Below, piece by piece: positions 7,537 through 15,793 of a stretch of DNA of 57,372 nucleotides (position 1 is the first letter of the stretch; each line of letters begins with the position of its first letter). The stretch is from positions 1 through 57,372 of the forward strand of contig NZ_BBOX01000083.1 of NCBI RefSeq assembly GCF_001553455.1, written 5' to 3'. Under the pieces are notes generated by a model that made no database searches, was not told the origin of the DNA, and saw only the letters and a program-made list of their open reading frames with translations. Made by a program: the position numbers and the translations under genes. This DNA is from Streptomyces hygroscopicus subsp. hygroscopicus (lineage in GTDB: Bacteria; Actinomycetota; Actinomycetes; Streptomycetales; Streptomycetaceae).

Positions 7537-9198
7537 GTGCGTTTCGCAAGGATTCACAGCAAGGACGGCGTACGGGTGTGCGCGGTCGACGAACACGGAA
7601 CGGGCCGCGAGGTGCGCTTCGCCGACACCGGCGCCCCCGTCAGCGACCTGCGGCAGATCATCGACGCGGGCCCCGAGGTGGCAGGGCGCCTGGAGATCGG
7701 CCGCCGGGCCGTCGACGGGCAGCTGCTGGCCCCCCTCGTTCCGGCGCGCAACGTCTTCTGTGTGGGCCGCAACTACTCCGAGCACGCGGCGGAGTTCGCC
7801 AGGAGCGGCTTCGATGCGACCGGCTCCCCCGACGGCCGGCACCTGCCGGCGCACCCCGTGGTGTTCACCAAGCCCGCCGCCTCGGTGATCGCCTCCGGCC
7901 AGGCGGTCGACCCGCACACCGACCTCACCTCGGCGCTGGACTACGAAGGTGAGATCGGCGTCATCATCGGCCGCCGCGCCTCCAAGGTCAGCCGGGATCG
8001 GGCGATGGACTACGTGTGGGGCTACACCCTCATCAACGACGTCACCGCCCGCGACCTGCAGCGCGACCACAAGCAGTGGTTCATCGGCAAGTCGCTGGAC
8101 ACCTTCTGCCCGATGGGGCCCTGGGCGGTGACCGCCGACGAGATCGACATCCGCGATCTGCGGCTGCAGACCCGTGTCAACGGCGAACTGCGCCAGGACA
8201 CCAGCACCTCGCAGATGATCTTCGATGTGGCCACCGTCATCGAGACGCTCTCCGCCGGCATCACCCTGGAGCCCGGGGACGTCATCGCCACCGGCACCCC
8301 GGTCGGCGTCGGCATCGGGTTCGACCCGCCCAAGTACCTCACCACCGGAGACCAGGTCACCGTCTCCGCCCCGGGCCTGGGCGAGCTGACCAATGTCATC
8401 GGCCCCGTGACCCGCGGTGACCGCCTGCGGCCCGCCGCCGGCGCCCAGCTGTTCGTGGAGAAGACCGGGCAGGGCTCGCCCGTGGTCCTCATCCACGGCC
8501 TGGGCGGCGCCACCACCGTCTACGACCCGCAGGTCGCCGCCCTGGCCGAGCACCACACGGTGCTGCGCTACGACCTGTCCGGCCACGGCCGCTCGCCCTC
8601 CGCCGGCACCCCCAGCATCACCGGCTGGGTGGCGGAGCTGACCGCCCTGCTGGACGCGGAAGGCATCGAGGAGACCGCCGTCGTCGCCCACTCCATGGGC
8701 ACCCTGGTCGCCGCCACCTTCGCCGCCGCCCACCCCGGCCGGGTCACCAAGCTCGCCCTGCTGGGCCCGGTCCGCGCCCAGGGCGCCCAGGCCAAGGAGG
8801 CCACCCGCGCCCGTGCCCGCACCGTGCGCGAGGGCGGCATGTCCGCGGTGGCCGACACCATCGTCTCGGTGGCCACCTCCGAGCAGACCCGCACCCAGCG
8901 CCCCCTGGCCGCCGCCCTGATCCGCGAACTCCTCCTCGGCCAGGACCCCGAGGGCTACGCAGCCGCCTGCGAGGCCCTGGCCGCAGCGGAAGAGCCGGAC
9001 TTCGCGAGCATCAAGGCCCCGGCGCTGCTGCTCACCGGCAGCGAGGACAGGACCAGCCCGCCGGCTGTCAACGACGACATCTTTGCCCTGCTACCCAAGG
9101 CCACCCTGCACATCCTCGAGGGCATCGGCCACTGGCACACCCTCGAAGCCTCCGACGACGTCACCCGCCGGCTCCAGGAATTCCTCGCCCAGCCCTGA
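7537..9198 (+). CDS. Fusion of fumarylacetoacetate hydrolase-family and alpha/beta-hydrolase domains, 553 aa
   Basis: Two complete catabolic domains in one chain. Residues 1 to about 285 form a FAH-family domain (C-C bond hydrolase or decarboxylase/isomerase) with VGRNYSEHAAE, the metal-binding Glu pair in LDYEGEIGV and Asp in NDVTARDLQ, and a C-terminal ATGTPVGVGIG. Residues about 300-553 form an alpha/beta hydrolase like 3-oxoadipate enol-lactonase: oxyanion loop HGLGG, nucleophile Ser near 386 in AHSMGT, Asp in TGSEDRTSPP, His in GIGHWHT. No stop or frameshift separates them, so the fusion looks genuine. The GTG at 7537 follows GGAGG. It is co-transcribed with the amidohydrolase. I infer sequential ring-fission or lactone hydrolysis; the substrate is unknown. 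Confidence 0.9.
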   Translation: MRFARIHSKDGVRVCAVDEHGTGREVRFADTGAPVSDLRQIIDAGPEVAGRLEIGRRAVDGQLLAPLVPARNVFCVGRNYSEHAAEFARSGFDATGSPDGRHLPAHPVVFTKPAASVIASGQAVDPHTDLTSALDYEGEIGVIIGRRASKVSRDRAMDYVWGYTLINDVTARDLQRDHKQWFIGKSLDTFCPMGPWAVTADEIDIRDLRLQTRVNGELRQDTSTSQMIFDVATVIETLSAGITLEPGDVIATGTPVGVGIGFDPPKYLTTGDQVTVSAPGLGELTNVIGPVTRGDRLRPAAGAQLFVEKTGQGSPVVLIHGLGGATTVYDPQVAALAEHHTVLRYDLSGHGRSPSAGTPSITGWVAELTALLDAEGIEETAVVAHSMGTLVAATFAAAHPGRVTKLALLGPVRAQGAQAKEATRARARTVREGGMSAVADTIVSVATSEQTRTQRPLAAALIRELLLGQDPEGYAAACEALAAAEEPDFASIKAPALLLTGSEDRTSPPAVNDDIFALLPKATLHILEGIGHWHTLEASDDVTRRLQEFLAQP

Positions 9199-9229
9199 CC
9201 GCTGATGTCCTGAAGGGAAGGTGACGACG

Positions 9230-10516
9230 ATGTCACCGAGCACATCCATCCTGCTCACCAACGTCCGCGTCTTCGACTCCAGCGGCAGCGAACCGTACGC
9301 CGGCGAGGTCCTGATCACCGGCGAGCGCATCGCCGAGGTCCGCCGCGGCAGCGGCGACCTGCCCCGCGACGGCGTGCGCGTCGTCGACGGCCGCGGACAG
9401 TTCCTCATGTCCGGCCTGTGCGACGCGCACACCCACTTCAGCTGGACCAACTCCGCCGATCTGCCGGGCCTGGGCACCCTGGGCGTGGAGGAGCACACGC
9501 TGCTCTCCGCCCGTTCCGCGATCACCTACCTCAACTGCGGATACACCATGTGCGTCGGTGCGGCCTCCGCCAAGCCCCGCCTGGACGTCGTCATCCGCGA
9601 CGCCATCAACGACGGGCTGCTGGCCGGCCCGCGCTACCTGGCCAACTGCCAGGAGATCGCGGTCACCGGTGGCGCGCTCGTGGACGGCATCACCGCGTTC
9701 GCCGACGGCCCCGAGGAGATGCGCAAGCGGGTGCGCACCAACGTGGCCCTGGGCGCGGACCTGGTCAAGCTGAGCATGTCCGGCGAGGAGATCACCGGCA
9801 ACCAGCACGCCGAGGACAACTACTTCTCCGACGAGGAGGTCCTCGCCGCCACCACCGAGGCCCACCGCCGCGGCCTGCGCGTATGTACCCACGCCCGCTC
9901 CGCGGAGAGCGTGAAGATGTCCCTGCGCAACAACGTCGACATCATCTACCACGCCAGCTTCGTCGACGAAGAGGGCCTGGACATGCTCGAAGCCAGAAAG
10001 GACGAGGTCTTCGTCGCCCCCGGCCTGAACTGGCTGGTGGCCACCTTGAAGGACGCCGCGGCCTTCGGCTATCCGCCCGAGGCCGCCGAAGCCGCCGGCT
10101 ACCGGCGCGAGCTGGAGTGCGCCATCGCCGGCCTGCGGGAGATGCGGCGGCGCGGCATCCGGGTCCTGCCCGGCGGCGATTACGGCTTCGCCTGGACTCC
10201 GCACGGCACCTACGCACGCGACCTGCAGCACTTCGTCGAACTCCTCGGCTACACCCCGATGGAGACGCTGCTGGCCGCCACCAGGCTGGGCGGCGAGATC
10301 ATGCGCATGCCCGACGAACTCGGGCAGATCAAACCCGGCTTCTACGCCGACCTGATCCTCGTCGACGGCGACCCGCTCAAGGACATCACCGTCCTGCAGA
10401 ACCGCGACAAGATCGTCGGAATCATGAAGGGCGGCGTCTTCCACAAGGATCCCGACCGCAGCACCACCGAGAACGTCCCCGACGTGGCCGACCAGCCCGT
10501 CATCGTCAACGCCTGA
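9230..10516 (+). CDS. Metal-dependent amidohydrolase (imidazolonepropionase/prolidase-like), 428 aa
   Basis: Predicted zinc hydrolase of the amidohydrolase superfamily. In order: N-terminal beta-sandwich (ILLTNVRVFDSSG), HxH metal site in CDAHTHFSW, probable carboxylated lysine in DLVKLSMSG, histidines in CTHARS and IIYHASF, catalytic Asp in LPGGDYGFAW, and a closing GQIKPGFYADLILVDGDP typical of COG1228 hydrolases. The length fits the family. The ATG at 9230 is eight bases after GGAAGG; a GTG at 9221 is too close to the site. It is 31 bases downstream of the FAH fusion and so in the same GntR-controlled operon. It probably opens a cyclic amide, imide or related ring before or after the fusion enzyme; the substrate is not deducible. 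Confidence 0.9.
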   Translation: MSPSTSILLTNVRVFDSSGSEPYAGEVLITGERIAEVRRGSGDLPRDGVRVVDGRGQFLMSGLCDAHTHFSWTNSADLPGLGTLGVEEHTLLSARSAITYLNCGYTMCVGAASAKPRLDVVIRDAINDGLLAGPRYLANCQEIAVTGGALVDGITAFADGPEEMRKRVRTNVALGADLVKLSMSGEEITGNQHAEDNYFSDEEVLAATTEAHRRGLRVCTHARSAESVKMSLRNNVDIIYHASFVDEEGLDMLEARKDEVFVAPGLNWLVATLKDAAAFGYPPEAAEAAGYRRELECAIAGLREMRRRGIRVLPGGDYGFAWTPHGTYARDLQHFVELLGYTPMETLLAATRLGGEIMRMPDELGQIKPGFYADLILVDGDPLKDITVLQNRDKIVGIMKGGVFHKDPDRSTTENVPDVADQPVIVNA

Positions 10517-10529
10517 TCCCCGCACAACC

Positions 10530-10565
10530 CGGTGCCCCCGGTTCCGCCCCGCTCCGGGGGCACCG
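10530..10565 (+). terminator. Hairpin terminator after the amidohydrolase
   Basis: A perfect 11-bp stem, CGGTGCCCCCG (10530-10540) with CGGGGGCACCG (10555-10565), closes a 14-base loop beginning 13 bases after the stop codon. There is no T tract, as is usual in Streptomyces. Confidence 0.65.
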
Positions 10566-10794
10566 GCACGCCCGGCACCAGCTGCCCGGCACCTGGCGGG
10601 CAGGGGCTGCGCCCCGCACCCGGCCGGCACGCGCACCTGCCCTGCCCTCGCCCGCCCGCGACAGCCCGGCGTGCCGTGCGCACACCGCAGTGGGAATGTG
10701 CGCGTCCGCTCACGGCTTGGAGGTGAGTGGATCAACTCCGTCCGTCGGCTGGTCCGTCCACCAGAAACGCGTCAAGGAAGGTACCGCATGTCCT

Positions 10795-10845
10795 CAGTTG
10801 ACCGGATCGACGCTCTACCCCGACGGCGGCTACACGCTGCGTTGA
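10795..10845 (+). pseudogene. 3' remnant of a short-chain dehydrogenase
   Basis: The frame ending at TGA 10843-10845 encodes LTGSTLYPDGGYTLR. SDR enzymes typically end in TGxxLxVDGGxxL, so this looks like the last 15 codons of a lost gene. Upstream sequence shows no Rossmann fold. Confidence 0.4.
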
Positions 10846-11109
10846 CGCCACGGAGCCCGAACACGCGCCCTGTGTGGCCGACGGTGCCGCCGACGCCGCA
10901 GGTGGCCACGTCCCAGCCCTGCACGCGGCGTTGTCAGTGCGGGTTCGCCGATCGGGCCCGAGGCCCTCGTCCGCGACCGGCTCAGACGCCTGCCGCAACG
11001 GCCCGGCACCCTCAACGGCTTCATAGCGGCCACCGTGTTGCCGCCGAGTGCCCGGATTGGCTACCGAGAGCTGCGCTTGGCCACTCCATGTGACAGAGTC
11101 GCCGCCAAC

Positions 11110-11128
11110 AGGCCACGTGGCCTTTTTC
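11110..11128 (+). terminator. Short palindrome followed by a T run
   Basis: AGGCCACGTGGCCT at 11110-11123 is a perfect palindrome (5-bp stem with a four-base loop when folded) followed by TTTTT. It could be a weak intrinsic terminator. No intact gene immediately precedes it on this strand. Confidence 0.3.
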
Positions 11129-11284
11129 GTTGACTTCTCCCGCCGCATCACGCGGTACCTGCCCCGCATGTGCCCGGTATCGTGGCGGTCGGCAGGCGGC
11201 CGGTGAACGGGCGGCGGGCGGACGGGGCAGCACTCCGGTGGTGAGCCACGGTCGTGGCGCCGGCGGAGACGCGGGAGGTGGCGT

Positions 11285-12289
11285 GTGAGTAGTGCACAAG
11301 GCGGGGGCGGCGGCCTTCCGGGACCGCTGAGACTGCCCGATCCGGACGACCTCCTGAGCGACGAGAGCATCGACCAACTCGACTTCGCGGGCCTCCTCGC
11401 ACTCGCGCGTGCCTTCATCGAAGCCGACGGGGTACAGCACGCCGCCACCCTCGCGGTGCGCGCCACCACATCTGACAGTACAAAGCGACGCACGGCCGGC
11501 GCACTCATCACCGCCTTGGTGCAACTCGCCAGGAAGAAGCCGAAGGACGCGCTGAAGAGCGTCAAGAGCGTGGGCGAGTCCGCCGACCCGGACATCGCCG
11601 CCGAGGTCTTTCTCATCCGGGGCACAGCGATGCACACCCGCCGCAAGTGGGCGGACGCCGAGGCCAACTACCGCATGGCGATGATGCTCCGCAACGGCGC
11701 CACCTCGGGCCTCGCCGCCATCCAGCTCGGCTTCCTGCATGGCGCCGGCGACGAGGAGGAGGCGGCCCAGAACTTCGTCGCCGCCACCACCTGCGGCGAC
11801 CCCGTGGTCATCGCCTCCGCCCACCTCGAACTCGCCATGCTGCTCGACCGCAACGGCCGCCACGACGCCGCGATCGACCGTTACCGCGCCGCTCTGAGCA
11901 GCCCGTACCCCAACGTCGCGCTGCACGCCGCGTTCAACCTCGCCGGGCTGCTCCGGGACAACGGCGACGCCCAAGCGGCCGAGGAGTCACGCGACCTGCT
12001 CGAACGCATCCACGCCACCGGCCATCCCGCGTACGCGCCCAAGGCCGCGGTCGAACTGGCTGCCGGCCGCCTGGAGGCGGGCCGAACCGAAGGCGTGGTG
12101 GAGCTGCTCACCATGGGCACCACCTCGACCGACCCGGCGGTCTCCGCTCTGGCCCACCTCCACCTCGGCGCCTGTCTCGTGGACCCCGTCCAGGCCGACC
12201 AGCACCTCGCCATCGCCGAGAAGACCGGTTCACGCGAGATCAAGCGGGCGGCTTCCCGGGCCCGCAAGCTACGGCACGCAGGGCGCTGA
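11285..12289 (+). CDS. Tetratricopeptide-repeat protein, 334 aa
   Basis: A cytoplasmic helical-repeat protein. After a Gly-rich N terminus (residues 1-20) there are repeated TPR-like helix pairs with A/G/Y-rich packing positions, for example WADAEANYRMAMMLRNGATS, SAHLELAMLLDRNGRHDAAI and LHAAFNLAGLLRDNGDAQAA. There is no signal peptide, membrane segment or enzymatic domain. The GTG at 11285 is four to five bases after GGAGGT. It stands alone between gene-poor intervals. TPR proteins scaffold protein complexes or sense small peptides; no partner is evident, so a specific role is not assigned. Confidence 0.8.
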   Translation: MSSAQGGGGGLPGPLRLPDPDDLLSDESIDQLDFAGLLALARAFIEADGVQHAATLAVRATTSDSTKRRTAGALITALVQLARKKPKDALKSVKSVGESADPDIAAEVFLIRGTAMHTRRKWADAEANYRMAMMLRNGATSGLAAIQLGFLHGAGDEEEAAQNFVAATTCGDPVVIASAHLELAMLLDRNGRHDAAIDRYRAALSSPYPNVALHAAFNLAGLLRDNGDAQAAEESRDLLERIHATGHPAYAPKAAVELAAGRLEAGRTEGVVELLTMGTTSTDPAVSALAHLHLGACLVDPVQADQHLAIAEKTGSREIKRAASRARKLRHAGR

Positions 12290-12500
12290 CCCCACCGCGT
12301 CGCGGGAGGGGCCGCTGGTGAAGCAGCGGTACAGCGCCGGTACACCGGCGCCGCGGGACGCACGAGAACTGCCCAGGCCGGGGCGTTCCCCGCCCTGGCC
12401 ACCAGCCGGGGACGAGCCCTGGCCGACCGACGCCTCCACCTCCCGGAACAGTCCTGCCTGCAAGGAGCCCGAACGCCGTACGACCCGGCATCGTTTTTAC

Positions 12501-12530
12501 GAAACCACATGTAATAATCACGGTGGTTTC
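12501..12530. promoter_or_regulatory. Inverted repeat enclosing a TAATAAT box
   Basis: GAAACCAC (12501-12508) and GTGGTTTC (12523-12530) are perfect 8-bp inverted arms around 14 bases that contain TAATAAT, an unusually A+T-rich core for this genome. It lies 42 bases before the start of the orphan-cupin gene pair and could be an operator over a -10 region. Confidence 0.45.
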
Positions 12531-12571
12531 CGCAGGCACTCATGACACGGCCGGAGGAAAGAGGATCACGC

Positions 12572-12838
12572 ATGCCCCCTGCCGCAGAGGTGTTCATCCA
12601 GGCGACCGACACCGACCCGGATGTCCAGGCGCGGGCCGTCGTCGAGGAAACCCACCGGCAACTGCTGGAAAGACTGGCCGAGCTGACCGAGCCCCACCAG
12701 GAACTCACCACCGCGTTCACCCAACAGCTGCGGCGCGAGTTCGAGGCCACCCATTCCGGCCGCTTCGGCTGGGAGTACCTGGTGTCCGGGCCCGAGGAGT
12801 GGCAGGTCCGCATCACCCGGGTGGACGCCGATGTCTGA
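12572..12838 (+). CDS. Small protein of unknown function, 88 aa
   Basis: I do not recognise a family. The protein is acidic to neutral, lacks cysteines and membrane segments, and reads as an amphipathic helical stretch (VQARAVVEETHRQLLERLAE) followed by a strand-rich C terminus (FGWEYLVSGPEEWQVRITRV). The ATG at 12572, seven bases after AGAGGA, is preferred over an in-frame ATG at 12542. The coding sequence overlaps the cupin gene by eight bases, so the two are translationally coupled and probably act together. A palindrome with an A+T-rich core lies just upstream. Confidence 0.7.
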   Translation: MPPAAEVFIQATDTDPDVQARAVVEETHRQLLERLAELTEPHQELTTAFTQQLRREFEATHSGRFGWEYLVSGPEEWQVRITRVDADV

Positions 12839-13235
12839 GGGTCTGAGCGGCGGGCAGCCCGCGGAGCCGGCTGTTGCACGCATGCTGTGCGACGTCCGGG
12901 CCCTCACCGGTGAACCCCGGGAGTCCTCCGGCGTCCTGTGGAAACTGGCCGAGTCCGGCCGCCAACTCGATGCCAACCTGATCCGGCTGCCCGCCGGGGA
13001 GCACATCGGCACCCACGCCGAACCCGACCTGGACGTGCTGGTCCTCGTCGTCGCAGGCGACGGCGTGATGAACACCCCCGAAGGGGCACTACCGCTGGCC
13101 GAAGGAGGACTCCTATGGCTGCCGCATGGCTCGACACGCGGCATCACCGCGGGGCCCGGCGGCTTGGCCTACCTGACGGTGCACCCTCGCCGCCCCGGCA
13201 TGCAGATCCGCCGCCGCTCCGATCCGGCCCGGTGA
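12831..13235 (+). CDS. Cupin-fold protein, 134 aa
   Basis: A single-domain cupin. Motif 1 corresponds to AGEHIGTHAEPDLDVLVLVVAG and motif 2 to EGGLLWLPHGSTRGITAG. Only some of the canonical metal ligands are clear (two His and Glu/Asp positions in motif 1), so metal binding and catalysis are uncertain. Cupins of this size act as sensors, isomerases or dioxygenases. It overlaps the preceding 88-residue gene, and an HTH regulator follows 120 bases later on the same strand. The function is unassigned. Confidence 0.8.
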   Translation: MSEGLSGGQPAEPAVARMLCDVRALTGEPRESSGVLWKLAESGRQLDANLIRLPAGEHIGTHAEPDLDVLVLVVAGDGVMNTPEGALPLAEGGLLWLPHGSTRGITAGPGGLAYLTVHPRRPGMQIRRRSDPAR

Positions 13236-13356
13236 CGGCCCGACAGCCCATGACACCGGCGCGACGGCGCATCACGCGGCCGGCAGACGAAGCCAGGAGC
13301 GGAGGCAGGCGAAATGCTCGCCCGTTTCTCCTCACGCACTGGGTTGAATTGGTGAA

Positions 13357-14055
13357 ATGAGGGAGCAGACGTTGCATGATCCGGCCAGTCCTCCTGTGGG
13401 CGAGAGCCGGGCCCATGTACTGGACGTACTGCGCGCCGCGCCCGAAGCCGTGGGCGTACGGGAGATCGCCGAGCAGACGGGTCTGCACGCCAACACGGCC
13501 CGGTTCCACCTCGACACGCTGGTCAGGGCGGGGCTCGCCGAGCGCAGCACCGAGGGGCGCGGCCGGCCGGGCAGGCCCCGCGCCGTCTACCGCGCCGCCC
13601 CTTCCCGGGTACCGGCAGGCCGCCGCAGTTACCAGTTGCTCGCCCAGATGCTCACCGGCCTCCTCACCGAAGCGCTGCCGCACCCCTCGCAGGCCGCGGT
13701 CGGCGCCGGCGAGGCATGGGGCCGCTACCTCGCCGACACCCCCTCCCCCGTCCAGCGCATCGACTCCGACGAGGCGGTACGGCGGCTCACCCACATGCTC
13801 ACGGACGTCGGCTTCGCCCCCGGCCTCGCGCAGGACCGGGCGGCCCCGGTCATCCCACTGCGCCACTGCCCGTTCCGGGAAGTCGCGGAGGAGCACCGCG
13901 AGGTGGTGTGCTCGCTGCACCTGGGCCTCATGCGAGGCGCCCTGAAGGAAGTACGCGCTCCCCTGGGCGTCGACCGGCTGGAGCCGTTCGTCGAGCCCTC
14001 GCTGTGCCTGGTCCATCTCACCCCCGCACAACAGCAGGCGGACGGCACTGCCTGA
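13357..14055 (+). CDS. Winged-helix transcriptional regulator with conserved C-terminal cysteines (SufR-like), 232 aa
   Basis: The N-terminal half is an ArsR/DeoR-like winged helix (VLDVLRAAPEAVGVREIAEQ, then HANTARFHLDTLVRAG and a basic wing GRGRPGRPRAVY). The C-terminal domain carries three cysteines, in RHCPF, VVCSLH and SLCLVH, a pattern seen in regulators that bind an iron-sulfur cluster such as SufR. Start ATG at 13357 has only a weak upstream site (GGTGAA), so translation may be leaderless or weakly initiated. It follows the cupin on the same strand. I infer a redox- or metal-responsive regulator; targets are unknown. Confidence 0.8.
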   Translation: MREQTLHDPASPPVGESRAHVLDVLRAAPEAVGVREIAEQTGLHANTARFHLDTLVRAGLAERSTEGRGRPGRPRAVYRAAPSRVPAGRRSYQLLAQMLTGLLTEALPHPSQAAVGAGEAWGRYLADTPSPVQRIDSDEAVRRLTHMLTDVGFAPGLAQDRAAPVIPLRHCPFREVAEEHREVVCSLHLGLMRGALKEVRAPLGVDRLEPFVEPSLCLVHLTPAQQQADGTA

Positions 14056-14498
14056 GCACGCACGGCGCGGGGCGCGGCCGGTGGCAGGGGCAGCACGGTG
14101 CGGCGGTCCGGTGGTCCTGACCGTGCACAACGGACCGTGCCGGTACGTTGTGGCGGATCGCGGCGATGTGCGCTCGCGCCGTCACCGTCCACACGCGGCT
14201 GCCTGAGCTGTCCCGCCCGTTGGCTCTGTCCGGCGGCGGCGCCTTGTACGGAGGTCTTGCGTGGCCCCGGTTCGCGGGCAGGCTCCCGCCGCCGGGTGAC
14301 TCCCCCGGCGAAGGCCATCGGGCTCCCCGGATGCGTTGCCCATACCGCTGCGTAACGTAGGAAGGGAGAGGCAAGAGGCACAGCGGCCAGGCACCCCTCC
14401 CGTCACGCCTGGAGCTCGGGGCGGTGGCGGATGGCGGCGGGCGGGACGTGGCGATTCTCGGGCTGTCTCGTCGCGCACAGCGGTAAGGAGGGATTCTC
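14056..14498. other. Gene-free stretch before the small-protein/E1-like pair
   Basis: These 443 bases separate the HTH regulator from the E1-like operon. GCACGGT/ACCGTGC inverted segments just after the regulator stop could terminate it. No conserved coding frame is visible. The promoter of the downstream pair must lie here, but I could not pick a good -35/-10 pair. Confidence 0.45.
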
Positions 14499-14678
14499 GT
14501 GGGCGCAGCACCCCAGACCCCGCAGAAGGCCGAAGTGACGGCAGAACAGACGCGTGACACTGAGCGTGAGTGGTTCCTCGACACCGACACCGGGGAGCTG
14601 AAACCGGAGGAGCATTCCGGTCACGACCAGGAGGCCGGGCCACGCCCGGTTCGGGTGGCCCGCTGGACCTTCGATTGA
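14499..14678 (+). CDS. Small acidic protein of unknown function, 59 aa, coupled to an E1-like enzyme
   Basis: This short gene has one of the strongest ribosome sites in the window, AAGGAGG six bases before GTG. The product is hydrophilic, with 13 Glu/Asp in its first 45 residues, no cysteine and no membrane segment. It contains WFLDTDTGELKPEEH and ends in RPVRVARWTFD. Its stop overlaps the TTG start of the E1-like gene (TTGA), so the two are co-translated. It lacks a C-terminal Gly-Gly, so it is not an ordinary ubiquitin-like modifier. It could be a substrate, a precursor peptide or an accessory subunit of the E1-like enzyme. No homologous family is recognised. Confidence 0.75.
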   Translation: MGAAPQTPQKAEVTAEQTRDTEREWFLDTDTGELKPEEHSGHDQEAGPRPVRVARWTFD

Positions 14679-15619
14679 CCGATCCGCCGGAGGAGCGCGT
14701 CTGGGCCCGCCACCGTCGGCGTACGGGGGCGGCGCTGATCGTCGGTGCCGGAGCGGTCGGCGGATTTCTTGCCGAAGAACTCGCGCGGATCGGGTTCAGC
14801 CCGCTGTGGCTGGTCGACCCCGACAGGCTCGCGGTGGAGAACCTGGTGCGTCACCCACTCGGTGCTCCGGCCCTGGGAGAGTCCAAGGCCCTGGCGCTGG
14901 CCGGGAAGATCCATCGCGACTTCCCGTCGTGTGACGCCATCGGCCATTTCGTGGACTTTCTCGAGTTGTCCGCGGACCAGCAGCGGTCGTTGGTGCGCGG
15001 TGCGGACGTGGTGGTGGCGGCCACCGACTCGGCCGCGTGCCAACGCCACGTCAACCGCGTGGCCCTGGTAGCGGGCAGGCCCGCGGTGTATCCGGCGGTC
15101 TGGGTGGACCCCAGGATTCGTGACGCCGAGGTCGGCGAGATCCTGTGGGTGCTCCCCGGCAGGCGCACCCCCTGCTACGAGTGCGCGGCGGCATTCCGGC
15201 GGGCGGCGACCGACACCCAGGCGGCCCGCGGTGCCCGGGTGGACATCCAGCTCGTCGCCCTGGCCACGGCCCAGGTCGTGACCGCACTGGCGCACCCTGA
15301 CGACGACCGCTCGGCGATCCTCGATCCACGGCGCACCGCCATCTACCTCCACGGGCTGACGCCCACCTCGCCGGGTGTCCGGGCCACCTTCCCCACCGCG
15401 GGGCTGAGCAGCCGCAATGTCCGGGTCCCCTTTCCGTCCCGGCCCTGTGCGGCCTGCCGAGGCTGGCGCCATGTGGCCTCCACCCCGGCATCGGCCGCCG
15501 TGGGGACGGGCGGGCGCGCCGACGGCGGCCGGGGGCATGGCTGGGCCGTCTTCGCCGCGATCCTGCTGGGCATCCTGGTCTTGTTCATCGTCTCGGTCGC
15601 CCACGGCACGCACCCATAG
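14675..15619 (+). CDS. Membrane-anchored ThiF/MoeB/E1-like adenylating enzyme, 314 aa
   Basis: Predicted ATP-dependent adenylating enzyme. The Rossmann ATP site is ALIVGAGAVGGFLAEELARI followed by VDPDRLAVENLVRH, then the conserved lysine in GESKAL and the Asp in AATDSAACQRHVNR. A structural zinc site is suggested by CYEC and CAAC pairs. The C terminus has a single hydrophobic helix (WAVFAAILLGILVLFIVSVA) preceded by a Gly/Arg linker, anchoring the enzyme to the membrane, which is unusual for ThiF/MoeB. The TTG at 14675 overlaps the stop of the upstream small gene; a longer in-frame ORF is Arg-rich and unlikely. No JAB protease, E2 or ThiS/MoaD partner lies nearby. Peptide modification as in MccB systems is an inference only. 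Confidence 0.85.
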   Translation: MTDPPEERVWARHRRRTGAALIVGAGAVGGFLAEELARIGFSPLWLVDPDRLAVENLVRHPLGAPALGESKALALAGKIHRDFPSCDAIGHFVDFLELSADQQRSLVRGADVVVAATDSAACQRHVNRVALVAGRPAVYPAVWVDPRIRDAEVGEILWVLPGRRTPCYECAAAFRRAATDTQAARGARVDIQLVALATAQVVTALAHPDDDRSAILDPRRTAIYLHGLTPTSPGVRATFPTAGLSSRNVRVPFPSRPCAACRGWRHVASTPASAAVGTGGRADGGRGHGWAVFAAILLGILVLFIVSVAHGTHP

Positions 15620-15793
15620 CGCGAAGAGGCCGCAGCCGCCTGCGCCCCTCGCATGGCGCCGCGTGGTGCGGAGGTATCGCTGCCCGCCGGCTTGGCTCTG
15701 CCGGGGATCCTGAAACTGTCGGGACGACCCCGGCAACGCGGCGAGCGTGCCCGCCAGGCGTCGCCGGGGCAAGCGGGACTCTCGCGACACGCC

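Larger units (their letters stand above)
10566..11284. other. Gene-poor interval with a dehydrogenase fragment
   Basis: About 720 bases without a supported complete gene. Near 10795-10845 one frame ends in LTGSTLYPDGGYTLR, the C-terminal signature of a short-chain dehydrogenase. The rest (10850-11100) has open frames on both strands but no recognisable domain. A 14-bp palindrome with a T run lies at 11110-11128. Confidence 0.5.

Noticed and set aside
9233..10735. Long antisense frame over the amidohydrolase gene
   Set aside because: Gly/Val/Asp-rich composition without domains; typical antisense shadow in G+C-rich coding DNA.
14148..14360. 70-codon frame before the E1-like pair
   Set aside because: No ribosome site, no domain, Pro/Arg/Gly-rich; kept as non-coding.
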